Virus record (IMG/VR): IMGVR_UViG_3300035184_000955
Span: 1-22,045 of that record
Length of the DNA: 22,045 nt
DNA from: a virus
Strand: one strand, 5' to 3'
Positions 15,986 to 22,045 of the stretch are shown piece by piece. The stretch's first letter is position 1. The number at the start of each line of letters is the position of its first letter. Below the pieces are notes generated by a model. The model was not told the origin of the DNA, did not search any database, and worked only from the letters and a program-made list of their open reading frames with translations. The position numbers and the translations under genes were made by a program.

Positions 15986-17314
15986 TTATAGTTTCAGGAA
16001 TACTTTTCTAGTATCTTCTTCAACTCTGATCACCTGGACAGTAATATCTGCACCTTTAGATATGTCTTTAATATCTATGTTATCAGGGAATTCTGATATA
16101 TGTAAGAGTCCTACAACACCTTCTTCTATTTCTACAAATAAACCATAATCTTTAGTAGATTTTACAACACCAACTACTTCGGTTTTCTTAGTATATCTTA
16201 ATGAAATACCTTCCCATGGGTCGACCTTCTTTTCAGCTGGAGAACCTTGCACTAGTGTGATTTTTCTTTCATTAATAACTTCTTTAACATAGAATTTAAT
16301 CTCTGTTCCTGGTTCTAGAGTTCTATCTCTATGTGCCTTTGAAGTTTCAGTATCTAGATCATTAACATGTATCATACCTGTTAAACATCCTTTGAATTCG
16401 ACAAATACACCATATTTCGCAGAGCCTGTAACATGGCCTGTTCTTTCTGTTGTGATGTCATCTTGTATTTCTTTAAGTGTATTAGGAATAAGAGCTCTTA
16501 AATATGCTCTGTGAGAAACTACAACAGTTCCTTTTTCTTCTGAATAACTTACAGGTACTACATACATTTCAGTGTCAATAATTGATTCGAAGTCGTGTAA
16601 TTTATTTACACCGGCTAATGAGCCTGGCATAAAGCAATCAATACCCTGAACTTGTACAATATATCCTCCACCTGGAATCATCTTAGTAACAACGCCACTA
16701 TATGCTGTATTTCCGTCATCAATAGATGCTACTATTTCTTTAATAACCTTAGTCTTAAGACCTTCAGTTACAGAACCTATCATATATTTTTTGACATTCA
16801 TCGAAGTGTCAGCAATTAACTGAACGTCGACTTCTGCACCCTGTTTTAAAAGTTCTCTTACATCTGTTGCTTCTCTTGATAAATCTACATAGACTAATTC
16901 TCTATATCCTACATCAATTGATGCCCATTCAGTATCAACTGCATACACTTTTCCGGTATAACTAGCTCCTAATTGTAAAGAATATATCGTATTAGAAGTC
17001 AATGAATGACCTTCCATTATGTCAAATAATTCCTGAGCATAGGATTCTCTGCTATATACCTTTACACCTTTAGGTGTTTTAATATGTGGATTGGGTTTTC
17101 TAAGCTTGGTAATACAAGTTGCCTCATATTGGTCCCACATGAATTCTCCGTTTTCATCTATGTAATCGGTGTCTGGGCCTGGTGTTGCTTTTTCTGGGGC
17201 TGGTGAGTTTAATGAAGTTTCTACTTTAACTTCTGTTTCTTGATTTGCTTCAACTAGTTGAGTTGTTGCTGAGAGTCTGGCTCTCTTTTGTTTTTGAGTT
17301 GTCTTTGTTGACAT
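15986..17314 (-). CDS. Ribosomal protein S1-like protein with four S1 (OB-fold) RNA-binding domains
   Basis: A 442-aa protein. After a low-complexity Lys/Gln/Thr/Glu/Pro-rich N-terminus (about 1-50) and a helical segment, four S1 domains follow at about residues 114-185, 203-270, 289-357 and 377-442. The last two are clearest: RTGHVTGSAKYGVFVEFKG...GMIHVNDL and VVGVVKSTKDYGLFVEIEEG...GLLHISEF, each with the G-x-V, Y-G-x-F-V-[DE] and G-[LM]-[IL]-H landmarks. Domains 1 and 2 are more divergent. Bacterial S1 (often six domains) unwinds and holds mRNA on the 30S subunit and matters most where Shine-Dalgarno pairing is weak. The N-terminus does not resemble the S2-binding helix of E. coli S1. The gene is followed by a terminator and preceded by a 45-nt leader (TTAACCCTTTTAAAAAC). 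It could be a phage translation factor, an RNA chaperone or a nuclease partner; there is no catalytic domain. Confidence 0.85.
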   Translation of the reverse strand: MSTKTTQKQKRARLSATTQLVEANQETEVKVETSLNSPAPEKATPGPDTDYIDENGEFMWDQYEATCITKLRKPNPHIKTPKGVKVYSRESYAQELFDIMEGHSLTSNTIYSLQLGASYTGKVYAVDTEWASIDVGYRELVYVDLSREATDVRELLKQGAEVDVQLIADTSMNVKKYMIGSVTEGLKTKVIKEIVASIDDGNTAYSGVVTKMIPGGGYIVQVQGIDCFMPGSLAGVNKLHDFESIIDTEMYVVPVSYSEEKGTVVVSHRAYLRALIPNTLKEIQDDITTERTGHVTGSAKYGVFVEFKGCLTGMIHVNDLDTETSKAHRDRTLEPGTEIKFYVKEVINERKITLVQGSPAEKKVDPWEGISLRYTKKTEVVGVVKSTKDYGLFVEIEEGVVGLLHISEFPDNIDIKDISKGADITVQVIRVEEDTRKVFLKL

Positions 17315-17359
17315 TTACTTTGTTTTTAAAAGGGTTAATGTATGTTTACTAGCTATATA

Positions 17360-19039
17360 TCAAATTACGGTGGCGTCAAATCCTATCATAGGAATATAAG
17401 GAACTAAAGGAACCGGTATACCGCCCATATAAATAAATTTCATTTGGCTAAGATGTGTAAAATAAGAATATGCTAATGCACTTGCAACTGTCTCAGCTGC
17501 TTCATGGGCATCGCCAGACGCCTTTCCAGAATTAAGAGCTCTTCTTAAATTATCTGCTAATTTCTTTTGATTTCCATAACTGACACCTATATATTTTCCT
17601 TGAAGAACTGGAACAGATAAACATGGCGGTGTTGGGGGATCAGTTGCAAATGGCTGTATTGTTGCATCTTTCCAATATTTAAGAGTTGCCTTTGCAAGTT
17701 CATTATATGGATCATCTTTACTTCCACCTTCTGCTAACATTAAAGCTTCAATTCCAATTTCTGCAATTAGAACATTTCTAATTTGTTTAGCTAAAGTTCC
17801 CGTTTTAGACATATCTATATTTACAATAGAATCCTGGCCTTCGTCACTTGTACCTAATGGACATCCTTGCCATTTTTTTCTTAGCTCAGTATCTACATAT
17901 TCTGATTTAAGCTTTGAATGCTTTTGTCCATAATCATCAGTTCCGTTCCATGAAAATTCAGAAACAAATGATTGTGTTAGCACAGGTGGCATTTTCTGAT
18001 TCTCCTCATACGGTTCTTGCATCTTTAGGTTGTTCAATTTGAAATGATATCTGACCTTTATTTTTTCTGAAGGTTCCATTTCTTCATAACCCTCGGGTAT
18101 TGCTGTGTCGAATGGCCAAGGATATGTCATTTCATTTATTTTATCCATCTCTACGGCCACCTCATTCGCCTTTTCAACCGTACGGTGTGCAATATTTCCA
18201 TAACTATTAGTATATTCTGTCGAGGCTGGATGTGATAATAATATTGACTCCCTTATATATTGTACCACTAGTTCATGGAACCTGTGTTTATTTCCAGAAG
18301 AATAGCCTGCAAATGAACTCCAACTCCAATCTAATCCCTTCAGTGTAGTGATAGCGTTATCCCTATTTCGTGTTCTGTCGTTTATAATACCCACACTTGT
18401 AGTGAAATGTGTATTCTTTTCTAGGCGCTCTAGCCATTTCCAAAAATCTAGTCTTTTTTCTCCATCTGATATATCTTCAAAGGTCATTAACAATCTTGTT
18501 GCAGTTATTCGAGCTAATTCATCAGCTGATTCCTTACCATCTAAGCGGTGGAATTCAAAATATCTATATCTATATAGGTTTTCTGCTTCGTCATCCTTAA
18601 ACTCTTCCAAATACTTGTCAAGCTCTTCCGTTGGCTCATATTGTATACCTCCTGAAATTTCACCTTCTAGTTTATTATATTCAGGATCATTGTCCTTCCC
18701 TGCAATCGTTAATCTAGTCGCAGCACCTTCAGCTGTCGCTAAGAATGCTATTAAATTATCTTTTTCATTTACAAGGGGTTCTTCGTTATCAGGGGTTACC
18801 ATCACAGGTTCACCTTTTTCCCAAAGATCATGAAACCATTGTTCATAGCTTGCTATAAATACAGATTCACCTGCTGAACTTTCATGAGGAGCCATTCCCG
18901 GAATACATGTTGCATTATTCTTAACTGCTGTTAAATATGCATTCGCTAATTTGTTTCCAAAATCTTTAGCATCGGAAGGTACTCTGTTTTCAAGAATGTC
19001 AGATACCTCATCTATGAATGGTGACCATTGTGCTGGCAT
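17360..19039 (-). CDS. 559-aa phage protein of unknown function in the hub gene group
   Basis: Not a family I can name. Acidic, Glu/Lys/Trp-rich and without signal peptide or membrane helix. The first about 80 residues (DAKDFGNKLANAYLTAVKN, then SYEQWFHDLW) and the last about 120 (AKATLKYWKDATIQPFATDPPTPPC, KLADNLRRAL, EAAETVASALAYSYFTH, and a Gly/Pro-rich end GGIPVPLVPYIP) recall the two ends of a shorter phage structural protein of about 150-200 aa that I associate with T4-like marine phages. The central about 330 residues would then be an insertion. This resemblance is from memory and weak. The gene starts 2 nt from the stop of the gp5-like spike gene, so it is probably co-translated with it and belongs to the hub or tail-assembly group. 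Confidence 0.7.
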   Translation of the reverse strand: MPAQWSPFIDEVSDILENRVPSDAKDFGNKLANAYLTAVKNNATCIPGMAPHESSAGESVFIASYEQWFHDLWEKGEPVMVTPDNEEPLVNEKDNLIAFLATAEGAATRLTIAGKDNDPEYNKLEGEISGGIQYEPTEELDKYLEEFKDDEAENLYRYRYFEFHRLDGKESADELARITATRLLMTFEDISDGEKRLDFWKWLERLEKNTHFTTSVGIINDRTRNRDNAITTLKGLDWSWSSFAGYSSGNKHRFHELVVQYIRESILLSHPASTEYTNSYGNIAHRTVEKANEVAVEMDKINEMTYPWPFDTAIPEGYEEMEPSEKIKVRYHFKLNNLKMQEPYEENQKMPPVLTQSFVSEFSWNGTDDYGQKHSKLKSEYVDTELRKKWQGCPLGTSDEGQDSIVNIDMSKTGTLAKQIRNVLIAEIGIEALMLAEGGSKDDPYNELAKATLKYWKDATIQPFATDPPTPPCLSVPVLQGKYIGVSYGNQKKLADNLRRALNSGKASGDAHEAAETVASALAYSYFTHLSQMKFIYMGGIPVPLVPYIPMIGFDATVI

Positions 19040-19041
19040 AG

Positions 19042-19743
19042 TTATTTATTTTCTTGTTGATATGACTTGTGATCTCCTTCGTCAAATGGAACTTGTAAAG
19101 TACTCGAAGGACCAACACCTGTCGGATGAATATGTGCTTTATAGTCTGCAATAAAATTAGCTAGAAATTCTTCTAAAGATAATCCTCTTACGGCTGGCTG
19201 TTCGGTGTCTTCACCTGGTTCTCCAGTATTACTTAAAAATATATTACCTGCATCTAAAAATATTCTAGCATCTGTAGAAATTTTAATATCACCGGCTTCG
19301 TCTATTTGTATTATAGGTCTTTCTTTCGCACCGAGACCTCTAGTAATTACAAGACCATCTTCTTCTGAATGATAAATTCTTACATTTCTTTCAGCATCAT
19401 ATACTAAACTGATTACGTTTTCAGCATTATCCGCTCCATCTAATATATCTTCTTTAAGATCAAGATTCTGCTCTATATGAAACCAATATTCAGGATGATA
19501 TAAATTTCCATTATCAAATCTAGCTGAAACTATATCTCCTATTCTAGGAACATGGTGAGAACCTACTGCGTTTCTATTCATGGGTGTTGCCCATGGAATA
19601 GCATCATCTGGTAAATTATCATATTTACCTAAAACTTTAACCTTACATCTACCCATTTTAAGAGGATCGACATTGTCGATAACTTCTCCTAACCAATGAG
19701 TGTCTCTAAGATTATCAGTATTTAATTCTTTTTCAGTTGACAT
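19042..19743 (-). CDS. gp5: Baseplate central spike protein, gp5-like (OB fold, no lysozyme domain)
   Basis: The N-terminal OB fold (about residues 17-92) has the gp5/gpV pattern: WLGEVIDNVDPLKMGRCKVKV, a loop, IPWATPM, then a run with VPRIGDIVSARF and a strand ending at WFHI. It is followed by short strands (about 110-172: VRIYHSEEDG, IIQIDEAGDIKIST, IFLDAGNIFLS) that look like a short beta-helix or prism. The C-terminus carries HIHPTGVGPS with H-x-H at 204-206, the kind of His pair that binds iron at the tip of phage spikes. At 233 aa it is much shorter than T4 gp5 (575 aa) and lacks the lysozyme domain. It sits between a probable tube/baseplate gene (3-nt gap) and the 559-aa gene, with the gp27-like hub gene two genes upstream. 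It would trimerise under the hub and pierce the outer membrane. Confidence 0.85.
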   Translation of the reverse strand: MSTEKELNTDNLRDTHWLGEVIDNVDPLKMGRCKVKVLGKYDNLPDDAIPWATPMNRNAVGSHHVPRIGDIVSARFDNGNLYHPEYWFHIEQNLDLKEDILDGADNAENVISLVYDAERNVRIYHSEEDGLVITRGLGAKERPIIQIDEAGDIKISTDARIFLDAGNIFLSNTGEPGEDTEQPAVRGLSLEEFLANFIADYKAHIHPTGVGPSSTLQVPFDEGDHKSYQQENK

Positions 19744-19746
19744 GTG

Positions 19747-21009
19747 TTAATCGTTTATATTACCAAGAGATTCAGATGCTGCCTTTGTTAAAGCATCACC
19801 AACCGTCGATGATGTATCTACATTAAATACATTTTCAGCTATGTTTCCACCTATATTATCTACTCCGTCAGAAACACCCTTAAGGGCATCTTGGTATATG
19901 TTCTCAAAATTAGGAATTCTACCTCTAACACCGTCTCTTGCACTTTGAACTAATTCATCTTTCTTTTCTCTCGCTAATCTATTAAGATCATCTAATCCTC
20001 TTTCTCCTAATTCTTTCAGCTTTCCTTTTAACTTATCACCTAAAAGTCCAAGTATTCCGTCTGCTTTATAATCTTCAGAGTCATGAGCCGGGGAAAGTCC
20101 ATCAGGTATAGTGTCTGATACAATTCCATTTAAAACCCTAGCATCCATTTTATCTATGACTTCATATGTCATTTCTATAGTTTGCCTAGCTTGTTCGCCT
20201 GGATTTTTAGTAAGATCTCCGAATATTTCAGAACCTGTGTTTAATGAAAATTCACACTCTCCGAATCTAAACATAAAGAAAGGTCTATTGGCACTTCCGG
20301 AGATTCCTTCATTACCATTATTAACACCTAAACTTGGCTTCATATTTCCAGGAAAACCCTTAATAGCAGCTAAGTCTATTTTCTTAGGAATTCCACTTAA
20401 TTCTATTCTAGATATATTTTGAAACTTCCTAACTTCAGTAACATATACTATCATCGAAAACTTTCTTAAATTTTCAGGTAATATCCAATTCCATTTAATT
20501 TCGTCGAACACCGCTTTTCTATAAAGGTGCATAAGACCAGAAACTCTAAGGTTAATAGATTCTAAACAACTTAATGTTAACTTTGCCTCATCTCCTCCAA
20601 GATAAGGATTATTAGGATCAAACGCAGTAACTGCTCTATCAACACCCTGTAATCCTTGAAAGAACCAAGGGGTATTTCTATTTATGTCAAGTAATGCTTT
20701 CTTAAATTTAACAAGGCTTTCTAATCTATCTTCATAAAACCGAACAGTCGGTGATGAAGCAGAATCCGCAGGACCCTCTGATGTAGGAATCGCTGACAAT
20801 GCACTACCGCTATCTATATTTCTAGCTGCTTTCGCCTTAGCTCCAAGCTGCTCTGTATAAAATTCTTCAGCGGCTCCAGATAAAAGAGGAGAATTAGTAT
20901 GATCTGCCACGTTAAATAATATAACAAATGAAAGATACGTAGGATCTTGGTACGGGGATTGTGCTAACTTACCCTTTTGAAAATCTAATTTATTTTTAAA
21001 ATCTGACAT
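19747..21009 (-). CDS. Probable baseplate/tail-tube junction protein (420 aa)
   Basis: An acidic-to-neutral soluble protein between the gp27-like hub and gp5-like spike genes. The first 40 residues (YQDPTYLSFVILFNVADHTNSPLLSGAAEEF) form a strand-loop typical of phage proteins built on a tube-like fold. A second beta segment (about 245-290), FFMFRFGECEFSLNTGSEIFGDL followed by ARQTIEMTYEVIDKM, looks like the ending of such a fold. The C-terminal about 110 residues are an amphipathic, Lys/Glu/Leu-rich helical tail (LKGKLKELGERGLDDLNRLAREK) and then Gly/Asn-rich. In T4, gp48 and gp54 cap the baseplate and start the tube, and have a tube-like domain plus extra helices. This protein would suit that role, but I cannot match it to either by sequence. 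The 27-nt gap to the hub gene holds GAATATATACTAT before the ATG and no Shine-Dalgarno. Confidence 0.55.
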   Translation of the reverse strand: MSDFKNKLDFQKGKLAQSPYQDPTYLSFVILFNVADHTNSPLLSGAAEEFYTEQLGAKAKAARNIDSGSALSAIPTSEGPADSASSPTVRFYEDRLESLVKFKKALLDINRNTPWFFQGLQGVDRAVTAFDPNNPYLGGDEAKLTLSCLESINLRVSGLMHLYRKAVFDEIKWNWILPENLRKFSMIVYVTEVRKFQNISRIELSGIPKKIDLAAIKGFPGNMKPSLGVNNGNEGISGSANRPFFMFRFGECEFSLNTGSEIFGDLTKNPGEQARQTIEMTYEVIDKMDARVLNGIVSDTIPDGLSPAHDSEDYKADGILGLLGDKLKGKLKELGERGLDDLNRLAREKKDELVQSARDGVRGRIPNFENIYQDALKGVSDGVDNIGGNIAENVFNVDTSSTVGDALTKAASESLGNIND

Positions 21010-21036
21010 ATAGTATATATTCTTATTAGTTTAGTG

Positions 21037-22045
21037 CTAGCCTTCCAAATTATTAATTCTACTAGGCCACTCTCTTCTTAGCATTGTAAGTTTTTGTGTA
21101 AGACCAGTGCTTTGACTATAGACATATTTAATTCCTCCTATTATATAGTAGCCCGTTAAAAACTCATCTTTAACTTGATCTGCATTTAAATCATTTACAT
21201 TTTCAGCTTCAACTTCTTGATCTGTTTCAAATCCCTTTTCATCCTTTGCCTCATTAATACCCTGTTGTGAACTAATTTGTGTAAATCCAGATTTCATAAT
21301 CTGCACCGGTATTTTTTGCCAAAGATGTATTCCTGGATTAAATGTTTTTAAAGTTAATTCTAATTTCATTTTATTCATTTCATCTAAGTTCTGCTTATTA
21401 CTAATTGCAGAATATGAATAATTTAAATGTACGTTTGGCGTATCGTCAGATTGAATAGGGAGCCTTCCAACGTATTTTGATTTTACTTCTTTGGTATATC
21501 TGTCTTCATCTCTTCTGCCCTTCAGAGGCTCATCTATGTCCTTCATGTTATCACTCGCAAGTGGTTCTAGTTCATGAGCAACTACACCCACTGAATCATT
21601 TTCCCAATATATCATTTTTCTTTTATATCCGTTTTTCTTAGCTAATGCTCCGGAATTATTTACAAGATTATAACTTGATATAAAGGTGTTAGTGGAATTC
21701 ATGCTAGCCGCATTGGTCAGTATGTTTGGGGATTCTATTTTATTTGAAGTTTGATCTTCTCCATCTTCGTCAAAGTCTACAGACATATTAATAAAAGTTT
21801 CATCTAATCCTTCTTCTGAATTTAATAGGGCATTAACATCAACAAAACATAGATTATAATAAGGATCTATGCAATATGTTTGAAAACTATCTTCTCCTAT
21901 GTACGAGTGTTCTACTAAATTATTTAAAAATTCTAAGTTAGGCTGACATGCATTAAGAGCTTTCATAGCATCGTCGGCTGAATCTATATTTGTTGCTAAC
22001 CCTAATTTTAAGTTCGTAGCAAACTCTTCAATCTGTTCTCTAGAA
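21037..22045 (-). CDS. gp27: Baseplate hub protein, gp27-like (5' end beyond right edge, partial)
   Basis: The frame stays open to the right edge. An internal ATG lies at 21964-21966, but 26 further in-frame, coding-like codons lie upstream of it (SREQIEEFATNLKLGLATNIDSADDA), so I treat the gene as truncated by the window; 335 residues are visible. The gp27/gpD-type hub signature is at the C-terminus: FNPGIHLWQKIPVQIMKS, then an acidic loop (Asn/Glu/Asp, about 60 residues), then LTGYYIIGGIKYVYSQSTG and LTQKLTMLRREWPSR. The pattern of a loading strand, a G-x-Y-x-I-x-G-I strand and a final RREWP is characteristic of this hub family. The hub forms a trimeric ring that holds the gp5 spike and connects to the tube, in keeping with the gp5-like gene two genes downstream. 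Confidence 0.75.
   Translation of the reverse strand, partial: SREQIEEFATNLKLGLATNIDSADDAMKALNACQPNLEFLNNLVEHSYIGEDSFQTYCIDPYYNLCFVDVNALLNSEEGLDETFINMSVDFDEDGEDQTSNKIESPNILTNAASMNSTNTFISSYNLVNNSGALAKKNGYKRKMIYWENDSVGVVAHELEPLASDNMKDIDEPLKGRRDEDRYTKEVKSKYVGRLPIQSDDTPNVHLNYSYSAISNKQNLDEMNKMKLELTLKTFNPGIHLWQKIPVQIMKSGFTQISSQQGINEAKDEKGFETDQEVEAENVNDLNADQVKDEFLTGYYIIGGIKYVYSQSTGLTQKLTMLRREWPSRINNLEG

Noticed and set aside
18348-18833. 161-codon open frame on the plus strand
   Set aside because: Lies wholly opposite the 559-aa gene, has a Ser-rich antisense composition and no leader; a shadow frame.
20111-20422. 103-codon plus-strand frame opposite the 420-aa gene
   Set aside because: Antisense to a well-placed gene in a run that is entirely minus-strand; no recognisable protein features.
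21037-21966. Start of the gp27-like gene at the ATG at 21964-21966
   Set aside because: The frame upstream stays open with coding-like codons to the window end, and there is no leader gap, so the ATG is taken as internal.

Overview
The window is a fragment of the virion-morphogenesis region of a large, AT-rich, contractile-tailed (T4-like) bacteriophage. All 14 genes lie on the minus strand and read from high to low coordinates, with gaps of 1-3 nt up to about 105 nt and one 1-nt overlap. There are no tRNAs, insertion sequences or CRISPR arrays, and no non-coding stretch exceeds about 105 nt. None of the 13 visible starts has a convincing Shine-Dalgarno sequence. They follow A/T-rich leaders (for example TAAATAAA-ATG), which together with the low GC suggests a Bacteroidota (flavobacterial-type) host. 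That host assignment is an inference.

Layout in transcription order. At the right edge is the baseplate hub: a gp27-like hub protein (cut by the window end), a 420-aa probable tube/baseplate protein, a gp5-like central spike protein with an OB fold but no lysozyme domain, and a 559-aa protein of unknown function. Next comes a four-domain S1 RNA-binding protein, followed by the one clear intrinsic terminator of the window. A new unit begins with a predicted amidoligase carrying a C-terminal pentapeptide-repeat-like helix, then a gp13-like neck protein. The baseplate wedge follows: gp25-like, gp6/gpJ-like, a small basic protein, and a gp7/gpI-like protein. The left third holds long fibre- or baseplate-periphery proteins: a 184-aa fibre-like protein, a 661-aa protein with a coiled coil, a 1260-aa mosaic protein, and a protein of at least 685 aa cut by the left edge.

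How the parts fit. The gp27-gp5 hub and spike, the gp25-gp6-gp7 wedge and the peripheral proteins would together build a contractile-tail baseplate, with the gp13-like protein at the head-tail neck. The order gp25 / gp6 / (small ORF) / gp7-like matches the W-J-I order of P2-type tails. The S1-domain protein and the amidoligase are not structural in the usual sense. The S1 protein probably acts on translation or RNA, which is notable where mRNAs lack Shine-Dalgarno sites. The amidoligase probably forms an amide bond on a peptide or protein target that cannot be named from sequence. These two genes flank the terminator and are the most unusual content here.
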